The translations under genes were made by a program, and so were the position numbers. The notes beneath the pieces are model-generated. The model saw nothing but the letters and a program-made list of their open reading frames with translations. It had not been told where the DNA came from and searched no databases. A stretch of 23,047 bases of DNA from Zetaproteobacteria bacterium (GTDB taxonomy: Bacteria; Pseudomonadota; Alphaproteobacteria; Micavibrionales; Micavibrionaceae), in contig NVXI01000010.1 in assembly GCA_002747015.1 (NCBI GenBank), positions 1-23,047 of the forward strand, in the 5' to 3' direction. Of the stretch, positions 16,164-23,047 are shown one piece after another. How positions within the stretch are numbered: position 1 is the stretch's first letter; each line of letters begins with the position of its first letter.

Positions 16164-16613
16164 ATGAAAATTGACTCGGATGCGATCAAAGAATTAGCTG
16201 GTTTACTTGATGAAACAGGACTAACCGAAATAGAAGTTGCCGATGGTGACCAATCTATTCGCGTTAGTAAGGGTGGTATGATTATCGCTGGCGGTGGTGT
16301 TGCCACTGCGATGCCATCTGACCCTGCTGCGCCACAAAAAGCCAGTATGGACGCACCTGCGAATGTTGCTTCTGCCCATCCGGGGGCTGTGAAATCCCCG
16401 ATGGTTGGTACTGTATATTTGCAAGCAGATCCGGAATCGCCAGCTTTTGTAAAAAAAGGTGATAATGTCAATGCAGGTGATACGCTGCTGATTATTGAGG
16501 CAATGAAGGTTATGAACCCGATTAAGGCCGAAAAATCCGGTACTGTGACCCAAATTTTGGTTGAAAATGCACAACCAATTGAATTTGGTGATGTTCTGTT
16601 GGTTATTGAATAA
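16164..16613 (+). CDS. accB: Biotin carboxyl carrier protein of acetyl-CoA carboxylase
   Basis: Carries biotin between the carboxylase (AccC) and the carboxyltransferase in the first step of fatty acid synthesis. The 149-residue protein has the usual N-terminal helix ([19 protein letters not shown]), an Ala/Pro-rich linker at about 45-75, and the C-terminal biotinyl domain. The biotinylation site is Lys115 in EAMKVMN, and the preceding MVGTVY and thumb-like segment [11 protein letters not shown] match the acetyl-CoA carboxylase subtype. The 5' leader is AU-rich with no Shine-Dalgarno sequence. It is followed 17 bases later by accC. Confidence 0.97.
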   Translation: MKIDSDAIKELAGLLDETGLTEIEVADGDQSIRVSKGGMIIAGGGVATAMPSDPAAPQKASMDAPANVASAHPGAVKSPMVGTVYLQADPESPAFVKKGDNVNAGDTLLIIEAMKVMNPIKAEKSGTVTQILVENAQPIEFGDVLLVIE

Positions 16614-16630
16614 TTCTTTAGAAGGCTTAC

Positions 16631-17983
16631 ATGTTTAAGAAAGTTCTGATTGCTAACCGTGGTGAAATCGCCCTTCGTATTATTCGTGCTTGTCGTGAGA
16701 TGGAGATAGGAAGTGTGGTTGTTCATTCAACGGCGGATGCTAGCTCTATGGCCGTGCGCTTGGCGGACGAGTCTGTTTGTATCGGGCCGCCTGCGAGCAA
16801 GGATAGTTACCTGAATATTCCTGCAATTTTGACGGCAGCGTCTTTGACTGGGGTGGATGCTATTCATCCGGGCTATGGGTTCTTATCAGAAAATGCACAA
16901 TTCGCGCGGATGGTTGAGGAGCATGGCTTTACATTTATTGGCCCTTCTGCCGATCATATTGAACAAATGGGCGATAAGGTGCGGGCAAAGCAAACTGTGG
17001 ATGCGCTTGGCTTACCTGTTGTTCCAGGGTCGGATGGCAGCGTTGAAAGCGCGGAAGATGGCTTGCAAACATCCATTGATATGGGATTTCCTATTATTAT
17101 CAAGGCGGCCAGTGGCGGCGGTGGTAAAGGTATGCAGGTCGTGAACGCAGCTGAAGATTTCGTTGAGGCCTATCATACAGCGCGCATTGAGGCGAAGGCC
17201 AATTTTGGTGATGATACGGTTTATATTGAAAAATATCTTACAAATCCTCGCCATATTGAAATTCAGGTGTTTGGTGATTCTCATGGGAATGCGATCCATT
17301 TGGGGGAGCGCGATTGCTCTATCCAGCGTCGTCATCAAAAATTGCTTGAGGAAGGCCCATCACCCATCTTAACGCATGAACAACGCGAAGAAATCGGGAA
17401 ATTATCTGCGGATATGGTGCGTAATCTTGGCTATCTTGGAGCGGGGACGATTGAGTTTTTGTTTGAAAATGGCAAGTTTTACTTCATGGAAATGAATACG
17501 CGTATTCAGGTTGAACATCCGGTGACTGAGATGATTACCGGTATTGATTTGATCGCCGAGCAGATTCGCGTTGCGGCAGGTGATCCGCTGAGCATTAACA
17601 AAAATGGTTTCCGTTTTCGTGGGCATGCCATTGAAATTCGTATTAATGCGGAAGACCCCGATACATTTGTGCCCTCCCCCGGCACGATTACACGTTTTCA
17701 TGCGCCCGGCGGTTTGGGCGTGCGCTTTGATAGTGCGATATATGGTGGCTATACAATACCGCCTTATTATGACTCGATGATTGGGAAGTTGATCGTTCAT
17801 GGTCGCAATCGTGAAGAGTGTATTAGGCGTTTGTCACGTGCGATTCGCGAAACCGTTGTAGAAGGCGTGAAAACAACATTGCCGTTGCATGAGTGGATTA
17901 TAGAACAACCAGAATTTATATCAGGTGAATATACAATCCAGTGGCTTGAGAATAAATTGGCCGAGAAACACAGCGAAGAGTAG
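16631..17983 (+). CDS. accC: Biotin carboxylase subunit of acetyl-CoA carboxylase
   Basis: Carboxylates the biotin on AccB using ATP and bicarbonate. The 450 residues match the family size. The N-terminal domain starts KKVLIANRGEIALR and contains HPGYGFLSEN (79-88). The ATP-grasp domain has the glycine-rich loop GGGGKGM (162-168) and the metal/bicarbonate site EMNTRIQVEHPVTE (287-300). The C-terminal domain contains GHAIEIRINAEDP. AGAAGG precedes the ATG by about six bases. It forms an operon with accB and is followed 32 bases later by aat. Confidence 0.98.
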   Translation: MFKKVLIANRGEIALRIIRACREMEIGSVVVHSTADASSMAVRLADESVCIGPPASKDSYLNIPAILTAASLTGVDAIHPGYGFLSENAQFARMVEEHGFTFIGPSADHIEQMGDKVRAKQTVDALGLPVVPGSDGSVESAEDGLQTSIDMGFPIIIKAASGGGGKGMQVVNAAEDFVEAYHTARIEAKANFGDDTVYIEKYLTNPRHIEIQVFGDSHGNAIHLGERDCSIQRRHQKLLEEGPSPILTHEQREEIGKLSADMVRNLGYLGAGTIEFLFENGKFYFMEMNTRIQVEHPVTEMITGIDLIAEQIRVAAGDPLSINKNGFRFRGHAIEIRINAEDPDTFVPSPGTITRFHAPGGLGVRFDSAIYGGYTIPPYYDSMIGKLIVHGRNREECIRRLSRAIRETVVEGVKTTLPLHEWIIEQPEFISGEYTIQWLENKLAEKHSEE

Positions 17984-18015
17984 CGCATTGTTTTTCTTTG
18001 CGGCATAATAAAGCT

Positions 18016-18672
18016 ATGCAAATTACCCTGACACCCGATATTTTGCTGGCGGCCTATTCTCAGGGCTTGTTCCCGATGGCGCAAAGCGCAGATAATCCAG
18101 AGATACATTGGTTTTGTCCTGAGGTTCGCGGGCAGCTTTCTATTCCTGATATGCATATTCCACGTCGTTTAAAGAAAAACGTTCGTCAAATGAAAATCGG
18201 GGGGCAGCCCTATGAAATCCGTCTAAACACGGACTTTAAGGGGGTTATGCTGGCTTGTGCAAATATGAGCGATAACCGCGAAGAGACGTGGATTAATGCA
18301 GAAATTTTAACTGCCTATTGTGCACTTCATGTGCGCGGATATGCCCATTCTGTCGAATGTTGGCAAGATAATAAAATGGTTGGTGGCTTGTACGGTATTG
18401 CTTTGGGCGGTGCATTCTTTGGCGAGAGCATGTTCTGTCTTGCGCGTGATGCCAGTAAGGTTGCTTTGGTGCATTTGGTTGCGCGTCTGGATTGGGCAGG
18501 CTACAAAATTCTTGATACACAATTCATAAATGATCATTTAGAGCAATTCGGTGTGCATGAAGTGCCGCATCAAGTCTATATGAAAACGTTGGAGGCGGCA
18601 TTGCATATCGCTTGTAAATTCGATTCTCAGGAACGATTAGAGAAAGATTTGATCACCCAGTATTTATCGTGA
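18016..18672 (+). CDS. aat: Leucyl/phenylalanyl-tRNA-protein transferase
   Basis: Adds Leu or Phe from aminoacyl-tRNA to proteins with N-terminal Lys or Arg, marking them for ClpS/ClpAP degradation. The product is about 218 residues and contains the family signatures LLAAYSQGLFPMA, WFCPEVRG, GYAHSVECW and GGLYGIALGGAFFGESMF. The start was set at the ATG at 18016, giving MQITLTPDILL. An in-frame TTG at 17998 would add six atypical residues. No strong ribosome site is visible. It is linked to accC, as usual in Alphaproteobacteria, and convergent with the DUF2155 gene, with stops two bases apart. A partial clpA, the downstream partner in the N-degron pathway, lies at the far end of the window. 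Confidence 0.95.
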   Translation: MQITLTPDILLAAYSQGLFPMAQSADNPEIHWFCPEVRGQLSIPDMHIPRRLKKNVRQMKIGGQPYEIRLNTDFKGVMLACANMSDNREETWINAEILTAYCALHVRGYAHSVECWQDNKMVGGLYGIALGGAFFGESMFCLARDASKVALVHLVARLDWAGYKILDTQFINDHLEQFGVHEVPHQVYMKTLEAALHIACKFDSQERLEKDLITQYLS

Positions 18673-18673
18673 A

Positions 18674-19180
18674 TTATTCCAGCATGTCGCCTGTTTCAGG
18701 CGAGGGCTTTGGCGTGGATTTATCATCATTATTTTCTGTGTCTGTATTTGTAGCGTCTTCTATTTCTTCGCCCTCTTCTTTTTTTGCTAGACAATCAATG
18801 ACCCACACGTCGTAAATAGGGTGATCCATCGGAGAAAGGCCAGGGGAAGAGGCAAACATCCAGCCACTAAACACCCATTTGGCTGTGCCCTCTGTTCCAC
18901 CTTCCCATACCTGTATAAAGGCGGCTGATTCTGGGTCATCAATAGGCGAGGACTTCTGGCAGGATTGTACTTTCATATATAGCGGGCCAAATTTCAGAGT
19001 GCTGCCCACATCCGCTTCGAACGTCATTGTATGCGCCGTTATTTTATCAAGTGATTGTAACTTTACACGCGGATATTCTGTCATCTCGCGGGCATTGGCA
19101 TTGCTTGGTAATCCAACAATTACGCACAGGGATAGGAGGGTGTATAGGGCGCGTTTGCGCTTACTTATCGTTTGTATCAT
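18674..19180 (-). CDS. DUF2155 exported protein
   Basis: A 168-residue secreted protein with a signal peptide cleaved after NANA (30) and the DUF2155 core. This includes LQSLDKITAHTMTFEADVG, FGPLYMKVQSC, and the strongly conserved FSGWMFASSPGLSPMDHP followed by YDVWVIDC. Two cysteines (in QSC and IDC) could form a disulfide. The acidic C-terminal tail (about 133-168) is low complexity. The function of DUF2155 is not known; it is an alphaproteobacterial family found near accBC/aat/NDUFA12. Its ATG lies inside the 3' end of the MlaD-like gene (20-base overlap), so translation is probably coupled. Confidence 0.88.
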   Translation of the reverse strand: MIQTISKRKRALYTLLSLCVIVGLPSNANAREMTEYPRVKLQSLDKITAHTMTFEADVGSTLKFGPLYMKVQSCQKSSPIDDPESAAFIQVWEGGTEGTAKWVFSGWMFASSPGLSPMDHPIYDVWVIDCLAKKEEGEEIEDATNTDTENNDDKSTPKPSPETGDMLE

Positions 19181-19619
19181 CTTGCATACTGAAAATGAAT
19201 TGACCTAAAAGCTGCTCCAGATTTTGTGGTGCTTGAGTGTATTGGATGCTGCCGCCGTTTTCGATCATTTCTTCATCTGCTCCAGGCTCTAGGGACATAT
19301 AAAGCCCGCCAAGCAGGCTTTCGCTGCTGATGAGTGCAGCCGTATCTGTTGGAAGCTCGTACCCACTACGAATGTTGATGTATACGCGTGCCAAATATGT
19401 TTCAGGAACTAGTGCTATATTGGTTACAGAGCCAACTTTTACACCGCTTATTTGAACGCTGTCACCAGTTTGTAGGCCGCCAACACTAGAGAAATCAGCC
19501 GTGATGTTGTAGCCGTCGGTACTGCCGATATCTGCGGTTTCGATGCTGTACATCAGGAAAATGCCAGACGTTATAATTACAACGGCCCCTAATATTGTCT
19601 CTGCTATACTGCGTTTCAT
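19161..19619 (-). CDS. mlaD: MlaD-like MCE-domain lipid transport protein
   Basis: A 152-residue inner-membrane-anchored protein with one helix (about 7-25) and a single MCE domain (about 35-115). Recognisable blocks are ADFSSVGGLQTGDSVQISGVKVG and YINIRSGYELPTDTAALI, then SESLLGGLYMSLEPG. MlaD is the periplasmic substrate-binding hexamer of the MlaFEDB phospholipid transporter. The MlaE, MlaF and MlaB genes are not in this window, so the protein may act with partners encoded elsewhere. The start was placed at the ATG (19619), since the 14-residue upstream in-frame extension from a GTG is atypical. It overlaps the DUF2155 gene by 20 bases and follows the NDUFA12-like gene by about 100 bases. 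Confidence 0.88.
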   Translation of the reverse strand: MKRSIAETILGAVVIITSGIFLMYSIETADIGSTDGYNITADFSSVGGLQTGDSVQISGVKVGSVTNIALVPETYLARVYINIRSGYELPTDTAALISSESLLGGLYMSLEPGADEEMIENGGSIQYTQAPQNLEQLLGQFIFSMQDDTNDK

Positions 19620-19720
19620 ATTTTTCTCTTTAGTCTGTTCTTTATATATTAGGGGTAGCACGAGTCTCTAGCATGGTAAAGCATCGAACCGACCCATGGT
19701 GGAGTTATCTGAATATTGTT

Positions 19721-20116
19721 CTATTCAGGAGGACTCCATGCCTCATAGTCACTTGATACTTTATCGCGCTTCCCACCTGAAAGGATATGCCCAGGTGGAC
19801 GATATGCTTGATTTGTACCGGTCATATTTGCAAGATGCGGTTTTTGCCATGGCCTGCGGTATGATGGGCTGTCTTCACTGGGAACGATATTGGTTTGATG
19901 ATGTATCCAGCCATGCCATTCGGGGGGGATGTTGCTTGCCTCTGGTGCATCCTTATAGATGACCCAACGCCGAGGAAGCTTATAGCCTTTTCTTGGTGCG
20001 GCTTCGTGGTAAACATTACCGAGCTGATCCGTGCCAATCTTTTTTCCGCGCGCCGTGAGGGTAAACAGTGAAATATGCGCCGGAGATAAGACACCTAAAA
20101 AGCTTAATAGTCCCAT
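19721..20116 (-). CDS. NDUFA12/B17.2-family NADH:ubiquinone oxidoreductase accessory subunit
   Basis: A 131-residue protein related to the 17.2 kDa accessory subunit of complex I, a supernumerary subunit shared between alphaproteobacteria and mitochondria. Diagnostic blocks are GTDQLGNVYHE, RRWVIYKDAPEASNIPPEWHGWIHH, WQKPHLANMTGTNQAYRPPG and the terminal DYEAWSPPE. It likely sits on the peripheral arm at the inner membrane. The C-terminal half matches best; the N-terminal 25 residues are more variable. It is divergent from the RidA-family gene, with about 80 bases between start codons. This gene and DUF2155 are the main evidence for an alphaproteobacterial source. Confidence 0.92.
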   Translation of the reverse strand: MGLLSFLGVLSPAHISLFTLTARGKKIGTDQLGNVYHEAAPRKGYKLPRRWVIYKDAPEASNIPPEWHGWIHHQTNIVPSEDSPSYRRPWQKPHLANMTGTNQAYRPPGHILSGGKRDKVSSDYEAWSPPE

Positions 20117-20195
20117 AATTTATATTTTCTTGTTGCGAATTAAAATTTCGCTGCGATTATGACAGAGGATGAATGAATCTGAAAGGGTAAAACAC

Positions 20196-20657
20196 ATGAA
20201 TATTCAAACAAAACTACAAGACTTAGGCTTATCCCTTCCAAGTGTTGCGGCGCCTGCGGCGAATTATGTGCCATATGTAATTTCAGGAAAGACATTGTTT
20301 GTTTCTGGGCAAATACCTTTCTTGAATGGCGAGAAAATGCACTTGGGGCGCGTTGGCGATAATGTGAGTGTTGAGGACGGCGTGAAAGCGGCACAGGCGT
20401 GTGCCTTGAATATTTTGGCGCAGGTGAATGAAGCCGTTGATGGCGATTGGTTAAAGGTAGAGCGTTGTATAAAATTGGGGGGCTTTGTGAACTGCACGCC
20501 TGATTTTACGGATCAGCCGATTGTGATTAATGGTGCATCGAATTTAATTGCCGATGTTATGGGTGCGGCAGGTAAACATGCCCGTTTTGCCGTAGGTGTG
20601 CCGTCATTGCCACTTGGTGTGTCTGTTGAAATTGACGCTGTGTTTGAGTTGGTTTAG
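20196..20657 (+). CDS. RidA (YjgF/YER057c/UK114) family protein
   Basis: A 153-residue member of the Rid superfamily. Canonical RidA hydrolyses reactive enamine/imine intermediates released by PLP enzymes. The protein contains SGKTLFVSGQIP (39-50), CALNILAQV, CIKLGGFVNCTPDFTDQP and ARFAVGVPSLPLGVSVEIDAVFE. The Arg of ARFAV aligns with the catalytic Arg105 of RidA, and the glutamate of VEIDAV is present, so activity is possible. It is longer than the 128-residue RidA and fits the subgroup with an N-terminal LGLSLP segment. The start at 20196 is preferred over the ATG at 20169 because AAAGGG lies about nine bases upstream of it. Confidence 0.88.
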   Translation: MNIQTKLQDLGLSLPSVAAPAANYVPYVISGKTLFVSGQIPFLNGEKMHLGRVGDNVSVEDGVKAAQACALNILAQVNEAVDGDWLKVERCIKLGGFVNCTPDFTDQPIVINGASNLIADVMGAAGKHARFAVGVPSLPLGVSVEIDAVFELV

Positions 20658-20701
20658 AGTTACAATTTATAATATATAAAAATAATGAAGGATATTTTAT
20701 A

Positions 20702-21127
20702 ATGAAACATTGCCCGGTTACTGGTGTGAATATTATTCGATTTTGGAGTATGTCTTTAATCGGTTTTATATTTGTTTTTGGATATGATTTTGTTTTTCAT
20801 GGTGTGTTGTTGCAAGAGCAATATCAGGCCACGCAGCATTTATGGCGCGGGTTGGATGAAATGCAGCTGTATTTCCCAGTGGCAATGGCCGCGCAATTGG
20901 CTCTTTCTGTGACCCTTGCCTATGTCTTTACCAGAAATTTTGAAGGGTCGGGGATAGGAGAGGGCGTGCGCTTTGGTATGGCTTTGGGGCTTGTTCTTGG
21001 TGTCGCGAGTTTTGGAATATACCCATATATGCCTATTCCATTAAGCTTGGCAGTGCTTTGGTTCTGTGGGACGTTTTTTGAAGTTCTGGGCTTGGGTGTA
21101 ATTTTCTCTTTGATTTATAAGAAGTAA
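20702..21127 (+). CDS. Conserved-looking four-helix membrane protein
   Basis: A 141-residue protein with likely membrane segments at about 12-34, 57-77, 90-108 and 112-138. The polar stretch HGVLLQEQYQATQHLWRGLDEM (33-54) between helices one and two resembles small uncharacterised bacterial membrane proteins (DUF1761-like in general plan), but I cannot name a family. GAAGGA (20687-20692) lies nine bases upstream of the ATG. It follows the RidA-family gene by 44 bases and may be co-transcribed; its stop lies 10 bases from the convergent receiver-deaminase gene. The function is unknown. Confidence 0.75.
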   Translation: MKHCPVTGVNIIRFWSMSLIGFIFVFGYDFVFHGVLLQEQYQATQHLWRGLDEMQLYFPVAMAAQLALSVTLAYVFTRNFEGSGIGEGVRFGMALGLVLGVASFGIYPYMPIPLSLAVLWFCGTFFEVLGLGVIFSLIYKK

Positions 21128-21137
21128 ACCTTAAGCC

Positions 21138-22019
21138 TTAGTCGTCCAATTTATTATCTAACGCTTTCCAGCGTTCAAACATGATCATGGCATCATCATG
21201 CCCAAGTTGAGTGTATTGGGTTTCTTTCTGCTCTTTGTTGGTGAGTTCGGCGCGAACTTTATTCTCCCGAGAGCGGATTATATTGATTTCTTTGTGGCTA
21301 AGTCCGTAGTAGACGTGCCTAATGCCAACGCTGATGATAAGGGCCTGTCCCATCATTGTTGGTTCGCTGGAGCAATATAAGAGACAATCGGATAAATCGG
21401 ATTGTCCAAGTTTTTCGACGGCCTTTCTGATCGCCATAATTTCGGCGTGCGCAGTCGGGTCAACGCGTGACGTAATGCCATTCGTGCCTTCACTCAGAAT
21501 TTTTCCTTGCGAATCTGCAATCACTGCGCCGAAAGGTCCACCTTTTCTAGTCTTGGCGTTTCGTTCTGCTAGATCTATTGCCCGTTGCATCAATTGGTCG
21601 TGTGAGTATTGTAGGCTACGGGTTATGACGGGCTCTATATTTAGATTGTGCCCGTATCGTTTCAAAACATGTTGGGCGACACTTATCAGTCTGTCTGGCT
21701 CCACAGGTTTTTGTAGGACACGTGTCACACCCAGCTCAGTTGCGCGAATAAGGATATCACTTGAATCATCTGCGGTAATAATAACGACGGGTAACTTTAT
21801 GCCATGTGTGACCAAATATTTTACAAATTCAAAGCCGCCTTTTGGCTCCATATTTAAATCTACCAGTGCCAGAGCAATGACGTGTTCTTTGGTTGCTTGT
21901 ATCGCCGCCTCACCATCAGATGCAGGAATAATGGTATATCCTTGCGTGCTTAGGATGCTGCTCATCAATTCACGGCTTATTTCGTTGTCTTCGGCGATTA
22001 AAATATTGATATTGTTCAT
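21138..22019 (-). CDS. Response regulator receiver fused to a deaminase-like domain lacking zinc cysteines
   Basis: A 293-residue two-domain protein. Residues 4-120 form a receiver domain with all key residues: acidic pair Glu10/Asp11 (IAEDNE), phosphoacceptor Asp54 (ALVDLNM), Thr82 (VVIITADD) and Lys104-Pro105 (LQKPVEP). Residues 140-293 match the guanine/nucleoside deaminase fold: GGPFGAVIAD (160-169), HAE (191-193, His191 and Glu193), DCLLYCSSEP (211-220) and a guanine-deaminase-like end AMIMFERWKALDNK. Where active enzymes have the zinc motif CxxC (EPCPMCxG), this protein reads EPTMMGQ, with Thr221 and Gly224 at the cysteine positions. It is therefore probably an inactive binding or signalling domain under phosphorylation control. 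An in-frame GTG upstream gives three extra residues; the ATG is preferred. No histidine kinase is nearby. Confidence 0.88.
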   Translation of the reverse strand: MNNINILIAEDNEISRELMSSILSTQGYTIIPASDGEAAIQATKEHVIALALVDLNMEPKGGFEFVKYLVTHGIKLPVVIITADDSSDILIRATELGVTRVLQKPVEPDRLISVAQHVLKRYGHNLNIEPVITRSLQYSHDQLMQRAIDLAERNAKTRKGGPFGAVIADSQGKILSEGTNGITSRVDPTAHAEIMAIRKAVEKLGQSDLSDCLLYCSSEPTMMGQALIISVGIRHVYYGLSHKEINIIRSRENKVRAELTNKEQKETQYTQLGHDDAMIMFERWKALDNKLDD

Positions 22020-22114
22020 ATAAAACACTCTAAAATGTTTTGTTTTGGGATAATATAGCCTCATGCTACAGTAAGATGATTAAAAAAACCTATTAAAGAA
22101 TATACAATTTTATT

Positions 22115-22825
22115 ATGATATCGGCAAATCGTCATATAAAAACACAATCAGGAAATGTTCTCTTTATCATTTTGATCGCAGTGGTATTGTTTGCCGCGCT
22201 TTCGTTTGTGACCTCGACAATGATGCGTGGTGGTGCGAATATTGGGCGGGAAAAAGCTGGGATTTATGTATCTGAAATTCTGACATATTCACGTAGCTTA
22301 AGTGAATCTGTGCGCTTTATACGCATTTCAAATGAGTGCGCCGTAGAAGATGTTAGCTTTGAGCGTAGTCCGTTTGATGGCTCTGATACGGACTATGTTA
22401 ACGGCAGTGCGCCATCGGATTATTCTTGCCATGTATTTCATCCCGATGGTGGCGGTGTGGCGTATAGTGAGATGCATCCGGAAATTTTTGATAGTGCCTA
22501 TAGTGGATCTCCGAATTATGAGCAATGGATTATCAGTGGCTCAGCAAAAGTGATTGGGCTTGGCAGTGACAGCGCGGGGGAGCTTATTCTAGCTTTACCC
22601 TATTTGAAAAAATCTGTTTGTGAGATTTTAGCCAAGAGATTAGAGCAATCAATTCCTATTCCTATTGATGGTGTTGGGGGAATTGATCTTACGAAATTTG
22701 TGGGTAGCTATGCCTCAACGTCAACATATGATTTTGTCGATAATATGATGGTAGGGTGCATAAACGTTACCTCAGGGGGTGACCCTCGGTCTTATACTTT
22801 CTTTTCAGTTTTAATCCGGCGCTAG
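22115..22825 (+). CDS. Prepilin-like membrane-anchored exported protein, function unknown
   Basis: A 236-residue protein with a short polar N-terminus (SANRHIKTQSGN) followed by one long hydrophobic helix (about 14-34), then a soluble domain presumably outside the inner membrane. The layout of a Gly-polar junction before a 20-residue helix resembles type IV prepilins and pseudopilins. However, the usual Phe at +1 and Glu at +5 are not present, so processing by a prepilin peptidase is doubtful. Four cysteines (75, 105, 169, 215) could form two disulfides. No ribosome site is evident. It is divergent from the receiver-deaminase gene, 95 bases apart. Confidence 0.65.
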   Translation: MISANRHIKTQSGNVLFIILIAVVLFAALSFVTSTMMRGGANIGREKAGIYVSEILTYSRSLSESVRFIRISNECAVEDVSFERSPFDGSDTDYVNGSAPSDYSCHVFHPDGGGVAYSEMHPEIFDSAYSGSPNYEQWIISGSAKVIGLGSDSAGELILALPYLKKSVCEILAKRLEQSIPIPIDGVGGIDLTKFVGSYASTSTYDFVDNMMVGCINVTSGGDPRSYTFFSVLIRR

Positions 22826-22826
22826 A

Positions 22827-22846
22827 AAAACAAGAATTATTGTTTT
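22827..22846. terminator. Weak AT-rich hairpin between convergent genes
   Basis: AAAACAA (22827-22833) pairs with TTGTTTT (22840-22846) around a six-base loop, lying between the stop of the prepilin-like gene and the stop of clpA. The stem has a single G-C pair, so if it is a terminator it is a weak one. Confidence 0.25.
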
Positions 22847-22849
22847 CCT

Positions 22850-23047
22850 TTAGACTTTTTCTTTGGTTTTTGATTTTTTCCGACGATTTTTAGGTGTGAG
22901 GGCTTCATATTTGAAGGTTAATTCTTCGCCATCATAATCAATCATAACCAAGCCACCTTTTTCGAGTTTTCCAAATAGGATTTCTTCTGCCAGAGGGCGT
23001 TTGATTTTCTCTAGGATAATGCGGCTCAGTGGACGTGCGCCCATGGT
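22850..23047 (-). CDS. clpA: ATP-dependent Clp protease ATP-binding subunit ClpA, C-terminal part (cut by window edge)
   Basis: Only the last 65 residues are present; the gene continues beyond 23047. The visible part, MGARPLSRIILEKIKRPLAEEILFG followed by KLEKGG, matches the C-terminal D2 small domain of ClpA/ClpB-type unfoldases, including the GARPLSR sensor-2 segment. It ends in a very basic tail (KNRRKKSKTKEK). The length and form after the sensor-2 segment fit ClpA rather than ClpB. ClpA feeds substrates to ClpP; with ClpS it degrades proteins tagged by Aat, whose gene is in this window. Confidence 0.85.
   Translation of the reverse strand, partial: TMGARPLSRIILEKIKRPLAEEILFGKLEKGGLVMIDYDGEELTFKYEALTPKNRRKKSKTKEKV

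Noticed and set aside
21322..22023. Long plus-strand open frame opposite the receiver-deaminase gene (233 codons)
   Set aside because: Fully antisense to a protein with clear receiver and deaminase motifs; no start signal and no recognisable domain.
22022..22041. AAAACA...TGTTTT inverted repeat in the leader of the receiver-deaminase gene
   Set aside because: Six AT-rich pairs in AT-rich DNA are expected by chance; nothing supports an operator or a structured leader.

Overview
The window looks like chromosomal housekeeping DNA from an AT-rich alphaproteobacterium. The strongest clue is the block aroQ - accB - accC - aat followed on the other strand by a DUF2155 protein, an MlaD-like protein and an NDUFA12-type complex I accessory protein. 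DUF2155 and NDUFA12-type genes next to accBC/aat are, to my knowledge, typical of Alphaproteobacteria. The exact lineage cannot be fixed from sequence alone; a Micavibrio-like or other low-GC alphaproteobacterium is an impression only. I see no tRNA, rRNA, CRISPR array, insertion sequence or prophage, and no stretch over 300 bases lacks a gene. The longest gaps, about 200 bases, lie after metE and upstream of guaB.

Layout. 1-1720: guaA (minus strand). 1880-5218: metF and metE, which make methionine through the cobalamin-independent route; a tandem imperfect repeat precedes metE. 5305-6747: two back-to-back terminators and rsmB (minus). 6873-8263: a small solitary DNA-methyltransferase-like gene and a TSUP permease. 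8276-8622: a terminator that also carries a promoter-like -10, then a secreted acidic repeat protein. 8720-10210: guaB (minus) with a good promoter. 10418-11638: two tandem, diverged 184-residue paralogues of unknown function. 11665-12739: rlmE and a small membrane protein (minus). 12756-18672 (plus): a BepA-like M48/TPR protease, two thioredoxin-fold oxidoreductases (CGYC and CDHC), aroQ, accB, accC and aat. 18674-20116 (minus): DUF2155, MlaD-like and NDUFA12-like genes. 20196-21127 (plus): a RidA-family protein and a four-helix membrane protein. 21138-22019 (minus): a response-regulator receiver fused to a guanine/nucleoside-deaminase-like domain that has lost both zinc cysteines. 22115-22825 (plus): a prepilin-like anchored protein. 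22850-23047: the C-terminal end of clpA (minus), cut by the window edge.

How the genes work together. guaB and guaA encode the two consecutive steps from IMP to GMP but are 7 kb apart with separate control. MetF supplies the methyl-tetrahydrofolate that MetE uses. AccB and AccC are the carrier and carboxylase halves of acetyl-CoA carboxylase. The M48/TPR protease and the two DsbA-like proteins form a plausible periplasmic protein-quality and disulfide group.

The least ordinary items are the receiver-pseudodeaminase fusion, the paired 184-residue orphan proteins, the repeat-built acidic exported protein, and a methyltransferase with permuted motif order. No large novel multi-gene defence or mobile system is evident. 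All calls come from reading motifs; no database search was run.
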